Position numbers and translations under genes: made by a program
Part shown: in pieces, positions 1 to 9,010 of the stretch
How the letters are laid out: the number at the start of each line of letters is the position of its first letter
How positions within the stretch are numbered: the stretch's first letter is position 1
NCBI GenBank assembly: GCA_022710245.1
Contig: JAKLHH010000058.1
Location: 1-14,504, forward strand
Source of the DNA: Myxococcota bacterium
GTDB lineage: Bacteria; Myxococcota; Polyangia; GCA-2747355; JAKLHH01
DNA: 14,504 bases
Direction of reading: 5' to 3'
Notes under the pieces: generated by a model
What the model was told of the DNA's origin: nothing
Database searches by the model: none
Seen by the model: only the letters and a program-made list of their open reading frames with translations

Positions 1-128
1 CCGGATCGAGGATCTCCACCAGCTCGTCGTAGCCCACGTCGCGGACGCGCTCGACGACCACCATCGGTCCCTCGATGCGGGACGCGCCGACGTACTGCAG
101 GCCGTGGTCCTCGGCCTGGAGGGTGAGG

Positions 129-136
<8 letters not shown>
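1..136 (-). CDS. atpB: A/V-type ATPase subunit B, N-terminal part (cut by window edge)
   Basis: Only the first 45 codons are inside the window; the gene continues past the left edge. The visible protein starts MTDLTLQAEDHGLQYVGASR and continues IEGPMVVVERVRDVGYDELV, which is the N-terminal beta-barrel signature of V/A-type ATPase B subunits (I.GP...VE.V..VGY.E.VEI). B is the non-catalytic nucleotide-binding subunit that alternates with A in the A3B3 head. The ATG overlaps the end of atpA by 8 bases (ATGACTGA), so translation of the two is probably coupled. The position directly after A is the standard A-B order of these operons. Subunit D would be expected further left, outside the window. 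The P-loop remnant and the C-terminal domain cannot be judged. Confidence 0.93.
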
Positions 137-1948
<1,812 letters not shown>

Positions 1949-1952
<4 letters not shown>

Positions 1953-2713
1953 GGCGCACCTCCGGTGGAGCTGACGACTCCGGTCGATCCGGTCGACCCG
2001 GTCGATCCGATCGGTCCGGTCGATCCGGTCGAGCCGGTCGAGCCGGTCGAGTCGCTGGCTCCGCTGGCTGCGATCAGCCCGGCCTGCACCGCGACCTGCC
2101 AGCGCAGGTCCGGCCAGAGTCGCGCCAGGCGCGCTGGCAGGCGGTTGTCCCAGACCTGGCGGCCCTCGGCGTCCGCGACGACCACGCCCCCGCCGGTGAC
2201 GGTGGCGTCGTCCTCGAGCGTGACGCGAACCGCGGACCGACCCACGCGCTGCGTGATCTCCTCGGCGAGCCCGGGGCCGCAGGCCGCGCGGTCCTCCGGC
2301 GAGACGCGCAGGACGAAGACCTCGCCGGCCATCTGGCGCAGGGCCTCGGCGGCGAGGCGGACGAGGCCCTCGCGGTAGTCGAAGCCCTGGCGCGCCAGCA
2401 GGCGCCGCAGGGCGTCGTCATGCACCGACTGGAGCAGCGCCTCGAGGCGGACCGCGCGGAGCCGGCCGGCTTCGACCGGGACGGTGGCCAGCAGCAGCTC
2501 CCGGCGACGAGCCGCCTCGGCGCGGACCCGGCTCAGGTGGTCACCACGCGCCGCCTCGGCCGCGGCCGACGCCTGGGCGAGGAGGGCCGCGGCCTGATCG
2601 CGCGCGCGGTGCAGGAGCTCCTCGCCTCGACGGCGAGCCTGCGCGAGGATCTCCGCGCAGAGCGCCACGGTCGAGCCGTCGCTCGTCAGGGCTGGACGCT
2701 CTCTGCTAGCCAA
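1949..2713 (-). CDS. atpE: A/V-type ATPase peripheral-stalk subunit E with Ser-Thr-Gly repeat tail
   Basis: 254 aa, longer than the usual ~190-210. E pairs with H to form the peripheral stalk that holds the head still. Residues about 15-100 are a charged, Ala-rich coiled coil (AEILAQARRRGEELLHRARDQ). The globular C-terminal domain follows (about 105-215) with the family-like GGGVVVADAEGRQVWDNRLPARL at about 174-196. Residues about 222-250 form an extra tail of repeated STG triplets encoded by a 9-bp tandem repeat. The start is a TTG overlapping the atpF stop by 8 bases (TTGGCTAG); an AGGAGG lies 15 bases upstream, a longer spacing than normal, so translation probably relies on coupling. A GTG a few codons in (Val16 region) is a possible alternative. 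The 3' end overlaps atpA by GTGA. The domain assignment is firm; whether the STG tail matters is unknown. Confidence 0.92.
1981..2052. repeat. 9-bp tandem repeat inside the atpE 3' end
   Basis: Eight consecutive 9-base units with consensus CGGTCGATC (plus strand) occupy this interval. Most differences fall at the last two or three bases of a unit, and one unit is more diverged. On the minus strand they encode Ser-Thr-Gly repeats in the C-terminal tail of subunit E. Because the unit is a multiple of three, copy-number changes would lengthen or shorten the tail without breaking the frame. Confidence 0.9.
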
Positions 2714-3014
2714 GGCGCATCCCCACGGCCTCCTGGACCAGCTCGCGGAGGCTCTTGCGGCCGGGGAGCACGCCGCCCGGACCCGGGATCTCGACGAGGA
2801 TCGGTCGCTCCCGCGTCAGGCGGTGCGCCTCGACCTGGCGCCGGATCCCGGCCGCCACCCGGTCGGTGATCACGACGACGCCGAGCTCCGCTCGCGCGAC
2901 CGCGCGCCCCAGGGCCACCGCGGCCTGCTCCGGGGTGGCGACGGCCTCGCCGTCCACGCCGGCCAGCGCGAAGCCGCGCACCGTGTCCTCGTCGCCGATG
3001 CAGAAGAAGCGCAT
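2706..3014 (-). CDS. atpF: A/V-type ATPase subunit F
   Basis: 102 aa, the normal size for the small Rossmann-like F subunit of the central rotor shaft, which sits with D and regulates the motor. The protein begins MRFFCIGDEDTVRGFALAGV, the typical F opening (a strand, then IGD..T..GF.LAG). It continues with AELGVVVITDRVA at about 42-54 and PILVEIPGPGG at about 71-81, then a C-terminal helix. The frame is open further upstream, but that extension only overlaps atpK in another frame, so the ATG 8 bases after the atpK stop is chosen. The stop overlaps the TTG start of atpE by 8 bases. Here F lies before E, whereas in most archaeal-type operons it follows C and precedes A. Confidence 0.94.
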   Translation of the reverse strand: MRFFCIGDEDTVRGFALAGVDGEAVATPEQAAVALGRAVARAELGVVVITDRVAAGIRRQVEAHRLTRERPILVEIPGPGGVLPGRKSLRELVQEAVGMRLG

Positions 3015-3022
3015 GGGCCGCG

Positions 3023-3340
3023 CTAGATCTTCTGCACGAGCATCATGGCGATGGCGAAGCCGAGCACCGCCATCCCCTCGGCGAGCGCCACGAAGAGGAT
3101 GCTGCGCGTGAGCAGCTCGGGCTTCTCCGCCGCGGCCCCGAGCGCCGCGGAGCCGATGCGCCCCACCGCGAAGCTCGCCCCGAGGATGCTCAGCGCGACC
3201 GCGAGGGCGGCCGAGATCCCCAGCCCGATGCTCCGGTAGACCGAGCCCGCCGGCGCGCTCGCCGGCGCGGCCTCCGCGGCCAGCGCCGCCGCGGGAAGCA
3301 GCACGCTCGCGAGCACCACCCACCGAGAGAGATCCTTCAT
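3023..3340 (-). CDS. atpK: A/V-type ATPase membrane rotor subunit K (proteolipid, c-type)
   Basis: 105 aa. It begins with a leader-like hydrophobic segment (RWVVLASVLLPAAALAAEA, about 6-24, with a possible cut after ALA), followed by a single two-helix hairpin. Helix 1 is about 38-62 (LGISAALAVALSILGASFAVG), the polar loop is about 68-78 (AEKPEL), and helix 2 is about 80-103. Helix 2 carries the ion-binding Glu88 in FVALAEGMAVLGF. Many copies form the rotor ring. One hairpin with one Glu is the F-type-like simple form rather than the four-helix fused form. No Gln is seen in helix 1 and Glu88 is followed by Gly rather than Ser/Thr, so I infer H+ rather than Na+ coupling; this is tentative. The start overlaps the atpI stop as ATGA. 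Confidence 0.95.
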   Translation of the reverse strand: MKDLSRWVVLASVLLPAAALAAEAAPASAPAGSVYRSIGLGISAALAVALSILGASFAVGRIGSAALGAAAEKPELLTRSILFVALAEGMAVLGFAIAMMLVQKI

Positions 3341-5430
3341 CTTGCACCCCGCTGCCCGACGCCCGTCACCAGACGGAAGGGAGTGAACGGCTGTCCATTG
3401 CCGGAGAAGAACTTCCCGAAGAACTCATAGTACTCGAGGCGCACGGTCTGCACGGCGGCGACGATCCCCTCGAGGACGATCGCCACCGCGTTGCCGAGGA
3501 CGATGACCAGCACGCTGAGGGCGCCGCCGCCCACCGAGACGTGCCTCAGCTGGTCGGCCATGGCGAAGGCGGCCGTCAGCAGGGCCGCGTGGCTCATCGC
3601 GTAGGCCGCGAGCCGCACGAAGCTGATCGTGTTGGCGAGGTAGCTCAGCACCGCCTCGAACGCGCCCACCGACGACTCGGTGATCGCGGCGAGGACCCCT
3701 CCGCCCGGCGCGGCCGGATGACCGGCGCGCCGCTCGAGGACGAGCGCCAGGGGCTCCCTCAGGCACCAGCCGGCGAGCGGGACGAGGAGCACGACGACCA
3801 GGAGCGCGGGGCTCCTCGGGGGAGCGACCCCGGTGACCAGCGCGAGCGCCCCCCAGTAGAAGAGCAGCCCGATCAGGCCGAACTGGCCGAGCACGCCGCC
3901 GATCCAGTCGCGGCGGCGGAGGCAGTTCACGACGTTGAGGATCAGGCCGAGGCTGATCAGCACGACGCCGACGCCGATCGCGGCGAGCATGAAGCGCAGG
4001 GGATCCCCCGCCAGCGGATCGCTCCAGAGGGCGTGGCGCTTGAGCTGCTCCACGCCGAAGTAGCTCCCGTAGAGGACGCCGAAGATCGCGCTGGAGCAGC
4101 CGCCATAGCAGAGGAGCGTGCCCACCTGGCGGATGGTCGGCGTGCGCCCCCTGCGCCTCGCCAGCAGGCCCCCGAGCACCAGCAGCGCGCCGTGCCCGGC
4201 GTCGCCGAACATCATGCCGAACATGACCAGGTAGCTCAGCGCCACGAAGAGGGTCGGCTCCAGCTCGCCGTAGGTCGGCAGGCCATAGGCCGCGACGAGC
4301 GCCTCGAAGGGACGGAGCCAGCGCGGGTGGCGCAGGAGCACCGGGACCTGCGCCTCCGGCGTGGCGGCCTCGCCGGACGAGGCGGTCTCGACGACGCAGC
4401 GGCCGCGCGCGAGCTCCCGCAGCCGCCGCTCCAGCGCGCGGGCGTCCTCCGCCGGGACCCAGCCCTCGAGGAGCACGGCGGCCTCGCTGCCGAGCGCGCT
4501 CTGCTCCGCCTGCAGGAGGCAGCGCTCGGTCCCGGCCAGGCTCGCGATCCTGGCCAGCACGGGGGCGCAGCGGCTGGCGAGCGCCCGCGCCTCGGCGCCG
4601 AGGCGCTCCAGCTCGGCGGCGACCTGCTGCTGCTCGCGCCGGTTCTCCTCGGAGAAGGTCTCCGCGGTCGCGCCCTCGATCGCGGGCAGGATCTCGCGCT
4701 GAAACCCGGCCCCCAGCAGGGCGCCCTCGAGCGCGGGCCAGCCGGCGCGCGTGGACATCGCGATCAGCGCCTGTCGTCCCTCGCGCTCCAGGAGGGGCAG
4801 CAAGGCCACGGCCTCGCCGACCTGCAGCCGGAGCGGGTCCAGCGCCTCCGCGGGCAAGGTCCCGGTGACGACGTGGAGGAAGGCGTAGCGCTCGGGGGCG
4901 CGGAGCGGGAGCCCGAGCCCGCCATAGCGCGAGACCTTCTCGCCGGCCGCGCTGGACGCCGCCCGCTGCGCGAGCAGCGCCTGGCGTCGTGTCAGCAGCC
5001 GGCTCGTCTGCTCCTCGAGCGCGCGCAGCGTCTCCCCGGCCCGCTCGAGGCTCCTGAGCTCGAGCGCCGCTGCCGGCGCGGCGTCCGGGCTCGCGGCCTT
5101 CAGGCTCGCGGCGTCCGCGCTCGCGGCCCTCAGGCTCGCGGCGTCCGGGCTCGTGGCCTCGACCTCGGCCTCGACCTCGAGCTCGGCCTCGACCTCGGCC
5201 TCGAGCTCGGCCTCGAGGCTTCGACGGAGCTCGTGGACTCGCGCCAGGAGCGCCTCGCAGCGCGCCAGCTCCGCGGTCCGATCTCGAGCGGCGAAGGCCG
5301 CGGTGTCGCCGCTGGCGGGCGCGCGGATGAGCTGCATGATCCCCAGCCCCCCGAGCTCGCGCAGGACCGCGCGCTCGTCTCGCTCGAGCACGAGGGCGCG
5401 CAGCCGCAGCATCCTCACCGCCCTAAACAT
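3337..5430 (-). CDS. atpI: A/V-type ATPase membrane stator subunit I (a-subunit)
   Basis: 697 aa, in the usual 600-700 range. I forms the two ion half-channels against the K ring. The N-terminal half (1-370) is cytosolic, with the expected opening (VRMLRLRALVLERDERAVLRELG) and a GWVP motif at about 323-326. The C-terminal half is membrane-embedded. It contains MFGMMFGDAGHG at about 403-414, a family hallmark, and SFVRLAAYAMSHAAL with Arg606 as the likely essential Arg facing the rotor Glu. It ends with the typical RLEYYEFFGKFFSGNGQPFTPF. Residues about 72-118 are unusual: an E/A/V/L-rich stretch and AAS-DAAS repeats, both encoded by DNA tandem repeats. The ATG overlaps the atpC stop by 8 bases, and the stop overlaps the atpK start as ATGA. 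Confidence 0.97.
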   Translation of the reverse strand: MFRAVRMLRLRALVLERDERAVLRELGGLGIMQLIRAPASGDTAAFAARDRTAELARCEALLARVHELRRSLEAELEAEVEAELEVEAEVEATSPDAASLRAASADAASLKAASPDAAPAAALELRSLERAGETLRALEEQTSRLLTRRQALLAQRAASSAAGEKVSRYGGLGLPLRAPERYAFLHVVTGTLPAEALDPLRLQVGEAVALLPLLEREGRQALIAMSTRAGWPALEGALLGAGFQREILPAIEGATAETFSEENRREQQQVAAELERLGAEARALASRCAPVLARIASLAGTERCLLQAEQSALGSEAAVLLEGWVPAEDARALERRLRELARGRCVVETASSGEAATPEAQVPVLLRHPRWLRPFEALVAAYGLPTYGELEPTLFVALSYLVMFGMMFGDAGHGALLVLGGLLARRRGRTPTIRQVGTLLCYGGCSSAIFGVLYGSYFGVEQLKRHALWSDPLAGDPLRFMLAAIGVGVVLISLGLILNVVNCLRRRDWIGGVLGQFGLIGLLFYWGALALVTGVAPPRSPALLVVVLLVPLAGWCLREPLALVLERRAGHPAAPGGGVLAAITESSVGAFEAVLSYLANTISFVRLAAYAMSHAALLTAAFAMADQLRHVSVGGGALSVLVIVLGNAVAIVLEGIVAAVQTVRLEYYEFFGKFFSGNGQPFTPFRLVTGVGQRGAR
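5081..5159. repeat. 30-bp tandem repeat inside atpI
   Basis: Two full 30-base units (5081-5110 and 5111-5140), differing at two positions, are followed by a partial third copy (5141-5159). On the minus strand they encode the repeated AAS-P/A-DAASL-R/K block at about residues 91-117 of subunit I. The unit is a multiple of three, so it is frame-neutral. Confidence 0.85.
5157..5219. repeat. 6-bp/12-bp tandem repeat inside atpI
   Basis: A hexamer array (cctcga / cctcgg / gctcgg variants) directly abuts the 30-bp repeat. On the minus strand it encodes an acidic EAELEAEVEAELEVEAEVEA-like stretch at about residues 71-92 of subunit I, in the predicted coiled-coil arm of the cytosolic half. Confidence 0.8.
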
Positions 5431-6484
5431 GTGCCGTCCCCCGGACGCGAGGGATGAGTCGCGCGCGGATCGCCTCGGGCGCCACGCCGCCTCGCACGCC
5501 CTCGGAGAGGGTGATCAGGTTGACCGCCTCCACGCGACGGAGGCCGGCGTAGCCCACGATGGCGCCGAGCCCCAGGTGGCTCCGGCGAAGGGCGCGGCTG
5601 CACAGCCGCAGGGACCGCTCCCAGGCCAGCGCCTCCAGCTCGCCGATCACCGCCTCCAGCGACGTCTGCCCCCGGGCCTCGCCGCCGGGCAGCGCATCGA
5701 TCGCCCGCGCCAGGGCGAGGCTGGCTGCGGCGCGGAGGTCCGGCGCCGCGGTCATGGCCTTGAAGCGTCCGCCGGAGAGGCCGCACCGCGCGCGGAGCTG
5801 CAGCGGCCAGAGCAGCTCCGGAGCCACGCCGTGGAGGAACCTGCCCCGGACCGCCAGCAGGAGCAGGAAGGCGCACGCCTCCTGATCGAAGATCGGCGAG
5901 ACCACCTCGCGGTCGCCGCCGCGCAGGCGCCCGGACAGCGCGAGCAGCGCCTCGAGGTGGGCGCGGTCCAGCGCGGCCTCGAGGAAGAAGAGCGGTGGCG
6001 GGTCGCGCCAGGTGTGGAGCGCGCTCTCCAGGGCCCTCCGCGGCGCACCCGCCGGGAGCCGCGCGGCGAGCGCCTCGAGGCTGCCCGCGTTCAGCAGCCT
6101 GCGCACGTCGAGGGCGAGCGCCTCGGGGAGGACGAGGAGGTGCGCGGTCACCCGCTCGAGCGGCAGCTGGTTCACGAAGCCCCGCAGCACGAGCTTGAGG
6201 TTCTCCAGCTGGAAGCGGGCTCGCATCAGCTTCAGCAGCTCACGACCCGCGGCCTCGAGGTAGCTCGCGGCGAAGGTGAGCTCGAGGACGAGGTCCTCGA
6301 GCAAGCGGCGCTGCAGCGCCTCGCAGGAGCGGTAGACGCCCCCGGGGTAGACCGCGCGCGCGAGCTCCGGGAGCGTGCGGAGCCGACAGAGCGCCTCGAG
6401 GCGCTCGGCGTCGGCGAGCCGGGCGCGGCGGCCGTGGAGGCGCGCGGCGAGGAAGTCCAGATCGTGGGCCGTCCCTTGTGCCAT
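5423..6484 (-). CDS. atpC: A/V-type ATPase subunit C (V0 d / AC39 family)
   Basis: 353 aa, matching the family's ~330-390. C is the funnel-shaped adaptor that links the central stalk to the K ring. It is all-helical in appearance and repeats the family theme of a long helix ending in L.NL..vLRg: RARFQLENLKLVLRGFVNQL at about 88-107. The C-terminal GYAGLRRVEAVNLITLSEG at about 311-329 is the usual closing motif (kE.EArNL..i..G). The ATG follows atpH after 28 bases, with a GGTGAG about 8 bases upstream. The 3' end overlaps atpI by 8 bases (ATGTTTAG). The unusual point is its place between H and I; in typical operons it lies between E and F. Confidence 0.93.
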   Translation of the reverse strand: MAQGTAHDLDFLAARLHGRRARLADAERLEALCRLRTLPELARAVYPGGVYRSCEALQRRLLEDLVLELTFAASYLEAAGRELLKLMRARFQLENLKLVLRGFVNQLPLERVTAHLLVLPEALALDVRRLLNAGSLEALAARLPAGAPRRALESALHTWRDPPPLFFLEAALDRAHLEALLALSGRLRGGDREVVSPIFDQEACAFLLLLAVRGRFLHGVAPELLWPLQLRARCGLSGGRFKAMTAAPDLRAAASLALARAIDALPGGEARGQTSLEAVIGELEALAWERSLRLCSRALRRSHLGLGAIVGYAGLRRVEAVNLITLSEGVRGGVAPEAIRARLIPRVRGTAHV

Positions 6485-6512
6485 GAGCTGCGCTCACCCG
6501 CTTCCCTGTCTC

Positions 6513-6827
6513 CTAGGGGCAGGAGCAGACGCACCGCAACACAGCGCCGACGGCGTCCTGCCGTGCGCTCTCCTCCAGCCGGAGCTGCGTCTCGAGCTCG
6601 GCGGCCGCCGCGGCGAGCTGCGCCTGCTCTGCCTGCCTGGCCTCCTCGAGGGAGCTCGCCAGCAGCGCCTCTCCCTCCGCGCGCGCTCGCTGGCGAGCCT
6701 GCTCGGCGAGCTCCTCGCCCTGCCGCCGCGCGGACGCGAGGATGCGATCCGCCTCGGCGAGGGCCGCGGCGACGAGGTCCCTGGCCTCGGCCTCGGTCGT
6801 GATCACGCTCTGGAGTGCGTCGCGCAT
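6513..6827 (-). CDS. atpH: A/V-type ATPase peripheral-stalk subunit H (G-like)
   Basis: 104 aa from the chosen ATG, the usual length for archaeal-type H subunits. The whole protein is a charged, Ala/Glu/Arg-rich heptad coiled coil beginning MRDALQSVITTEAEARDLVA and continuing AEADRILASARRQGEELAEQ. It would pair with E to make a peripheral stalk. The ATG at 6827 has GGCGAGG just upstream and starts right at the family-like sequence; a GTG at 6863 in the same frame would add 12 Gly-rich residues and is less likely. The C-terminus (VLRCVCSCP) has three Cys in five residues, which is odd for this subunit. It is the first gene of the ATPase cluster and 111 bases after the preceding gene. Identity rests on position and coiled-coil character rather than a strict motif. 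Confidence 0.82.
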   Translation of the reverse strand: MRDALQSVITTEAEARDLVAAALAEADRILASARRQGEELAEQARQRARAEGEALLASSLEEARQAEQAQLAAAAAELETQLRLEESARQDAVGAVLRCVCSCP

Positions 6828-6903
6828 CGCCGCCTCGCCGCCCTCGCCTCTCCCGCCCCCCACGCGCCCGCCGCAGAAGTATGGAGCAGCGCGGCCGCGA
6901 GGT

Positions 6904-6930
6904 CCCGCGAAATTCGCCCTTCATCGCGGG
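6904..6930. other. Inverted repeat between the His-rich membrane gene and atpH
   Basis: Perfect 7-base arms CCCGCGA (6904-6910) and TCGCGGG (6924-6930) flank a 13-base spacer. A nested near-palindrome GCGAAATTCGC lies at 6907-6917. It sits 8 bases after the stop of the membrane gene and 76 bases before atpH. There is no T tract, so it is a poor intrinsic terminator; it could be a weak attenuator, an operator for the ATPase operon, or chance in GC-rich DNA. Confidence 0.4.
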
Positions 6931-6938
6931 CGTCCGGC

Positions 6939-7613
6939 TCAGACGAGGAGGACGAAGACGCCGGTCACGACGAGCGCGACGCCCCAGATGAGATCGAGGT
7001 TCAGCCACGCGCGGCGGAGGAGGCGCAGCCCGAGCTTCTCGTAGACCAGCCACGCCACGAGCCCGGTCACGACCAGGTAGCCCGCGGTGTGCACGAGGAC
7101 CGCGAGGCCGCTCACCCACGGGTCGGTGAGCGCGCCGGCGGCGGCGTGGTGGGCGTGGTCCATGCCGGCGTGGCCGCCATGGCCCGGCGGGTGCTTCGCC
7201 CCGGCACCCATGCCGAAGAGCACCGGGAGGACCATGAAGCCCGCGCCGTGCGCCGAGGCCATGAGGAAGGACCAGACCGCGAGGCTCCAGAAGCCGATCT
7301 GCATGCCGCCCCAGCGAGGGTGCCAGCTGCGAAAGAGCCGGTACGCGCCGAAGGCGAGCAGGAACGCCGCCACCCCCACCTTCAGCAGGCCGAGCGGCAT
7401 CACCACGCCGAGGAGGGCTGCCAGCAGGACCACCGCCGCGATGGCCGCGCCGTGACCGAGCGCGATGGGCAGGAGCGCGCGCCAGACCGCGCGCCGGCTC
7501 TGCTCCTGCATCCCCAGGCTCACCGCGAAGAGCCAGCCCATGCCGGGGTTGATCCCGTGGTAGGCCCCGAGGGCGAGGAGCACTGGCCAGCTCCAGGCTG
7601 CGGTCCCGGTCAT
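6939..7613 (-). CDS. Multi-pass membrane protein with His-rich loop (possible metal transporter)
   Basis: 224 aa with about six hydrophobic segments (roughly 8-30, 46-70, 74-93, 108-136, 167-190, 205-223). Conserved-looking motifs are ALGAYHGINPGMGWLFAVSL (15-34), ALGHGAA (51-57) and SFLMASAHGAGFMVLP (115-130). His and Gly/Pro inside membrane helices of this kind recall the UreH/HoxN/TauE-like metal and small-molecule transporter groups, but I cannot place it in one. The loop at about 140-157 has six His plus Asp and Met (KHPPGHGGHAGMDHAHHAAA), a likely metal-binding stretch. Its ATG overlaps the stop of the SBP56-like gene as ATGA, which implies co-translation and a shared role, for example supplying or moving a metal or a product of that protein. 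The substrate is unknown. Confidence 0.8.
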   Translation of the reverse strand: MTGTAAWSWPVLLALGAYHGINPGMGWLFAVSLGMQEQSRRAVWRALLPIALGHGAAIAAVVLLAALLGVVMPLGLLKVGVAAFLLAFGAYRLFRSWHPRWGGMQIGFWSLAVWSFLMASAHGAGFMVLPVLFGMGAGAKHPPGHGGHAGMDHAHHAAAGALTDPWVSGLAVLVHTAGYLVVTGLVAWLVYEKLGLRLLRRAWLNLDLIWGVALVVTGVFVLLV

Positions 7614-9010
7614 CGGCGTGAGGGGTAGCAGAAGGAGTCGGACGAGGCGTCGCCGCCCTCGAGGTGGACCTGGTGCAGGCGGAGGTCACCCGACTCGACG
7701 AAGAAGGCGCGGTCGAGCTGCATGCCTCCCTCCGGGCTGACCTCGGCCTTCGCCATCCAGCCCCGGATGCCCGCGGGGTAGAACTGATCGTCCCAGCTGG
7801 AGTAGAGCGAGTTGGTGAAGTACACGCGCCGCCCGTCGCGGCTGAGCTCCACCATCTGCGGCGCGCCGGTCAGCGGCTGGCCCTGCCTGGCGGGGTGTGG
7901 CGCCTGCCGCACGATCCCCCCGAGGGAGATCGAGCCCACCTTCTTCGGGCTGTAGGGGTCGCTGACGTCGTACTGCTGCAGCTCGCCGGTGCCCCAGCAC
8001 GAGACGTAGAGGAAGCGGTCATCGAGCGAGAGCGCGATGTCGGTCACCAGCGGCGGCACCGCCTTGAAGCCCTTGAGGAGGGGCGGCAGCTGATCCGGAT
8101 CCGCCGGCTCGGCGGGGATCTCGATCACCTTCTGCACCTTCCACTCCGGCCCGTCCTTGTGCCAGAGCCAGATCGAGGACGAGAGGTCCTTGAGCGAGGT
8201 CACCACGCCGAGGAAGCCGTAGGCCCGGGTCGGCTCGTGCGCGGGGCGCAGCTCGAGCGTCATCTGCTGCTCGGGCCCGAGGTCCAGGACCTGCAGGTGA
8301 CGCCGGCGGATGAGATCCCAGATGTGGATGCGGTGCCCGTACCCTCCCCTGAGCAGGATCTCCGGGTCGAGGCCCTCCTCGACCATCCGCGGCGTCCCCC
8401 ACTCGCTGGTCACCAGCGTGTCGTGGCCGAGGTGCCACCAGAAGTCGTACGCCAGCTCCTGCGGACCACGATCGAGCTCCCACTTGCCGAGGACCTCGAA
8501 GTTGTCCTGGTCCATGATGAAGATGCCGCCGGGGCCGTCGCCCTCGGGCGTACCCAGCGCGTTCACGTAGATCCCGTAGGGGCCGCAGTGCACGGTGTGC
8601 GGGCGGCTGTAGCCGGTGCGCTCGGCGAGCAGCTCGGGGCTGATCACCTTGACCAGCGTCGGCTGGCGCGGGTCCTTCTTGGCGTCGAAGACATAGATGC
8701 GCGAGGAGCGGAGGCCGGGGACGATCAGGTAGCGCCGCTCGAGGTGCGCGTGGGGCGCGTAGGGGGAGAGGCAGGCGCTGCAGGCGTTCCAGCCGAAGTG
8801 GTGGAGCTCGTCGCCGGGCTCGGCCACGTGGACCTGCCCCACCAGCGTCCCGTAGCGCTCGGACTCGGGGCTCACGTCCACCACGCCCAGCGCGTCGGGC
8901 TTGTCCCGGCGCGCATTGAGCATGGTCACGTAGGCCAGCGTCTCCGGTGGCGAGTCCATCGCCATCCTGGGTGATGGATAGAACGTCGGATCCGGTCGCA
9001 TGAGCGCCAT
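7610..9010 (-). CDS. Selenium-binding protein SBP56 / methanethiol oxidase family protein
   Basis: 466 aa; human SELENBP1 has 472. Matches to the family as I know it: DELHHFGWNACSAC (67-80, Cys77 and Cys80, equivalent to the human GWNTCSSC), SSRIYVFD (102-109), HTVHC (138-142), GIFIMDQDNFEVLGKWE (162-178), YDFWWHLGHDTLVTSEWGTP (188-207), DIALSLDDRFLYVSCWG (324-340), QQYDVSDP (345-352) and SLYSSWDDQFYP (401-412). These are blades of a seven-bladed propeller. Members oxidise methanethiol to H2S, H2O2 and formaldehyde, and the Hyphomicrobium enzyme is copper-dependent. No signal peptide is seen, so it is probably cytoplasmic. The C-terminus has GGDASSDSFCYP where human has GGDCSSDIW, so that Cys is displaced. 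The start at 9010 is preceded by a strong GGAGGAGG; the frame is open further up but adds only 31 unlikely residues. Confidence 0.96.
   Translation of the reverse strand: MALMRPDPTFYPSPRMAMDSPPETLAYVTMLNARRDKPDALGVVDVSPESERYGTLVGQVHVAEPGDELHHFGWNACSACLSPYAPHAHLERRYLIVPGLRSSRIYVFDAKKDPRQPTLVKVISPELLAERTGYSRPHTVHCGPYGIYVNALGTPEGDGPGGIFIMDQDNFEVLGKWELDRGPQELAYDFWWHLGHDTLVTSEWGTPRMVEEGLDPEILLRGGYGHRIHIWDLIRRRHLQVLDLGPEQQMTLELRPAHEPTRAYGFLGVVTSLKDLSSSIWLWHKDGPEWKVQKVIEIPAEPADPDQLPPLLKGFKAVPPLVTDIALSLDDRFLYVSCWGTGELQQYDVSDPYSPKKVGSISLGGIVRQAPHPARQGQPLTGAPQMVELSRDGRRVYFTNSLYSSWDDQFYPAGIRGWMAKAEVSPEGGMQLDRAFFVESGDLRLHQVHLEGGDASSDSFCYPSRR

Noticed and set aside
1981..2052. Short repeats as a CRISPR array
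   Set aside because: The units are 9 bases, contiguous without spacers and in frame within atpE.
2706..3347. Longer version of subunit F extending across atpK
   Set aside because: The extra N-terminus is an out-of-frame reading of atpK; the family-like protein begins at the ATG at 3014.
3541..6802. Long open plus-strand frames opposite atpI, atpC and atpH
   Set aside because: Same antisense effect; the proteins have no domain character and overlap well-supported genes.
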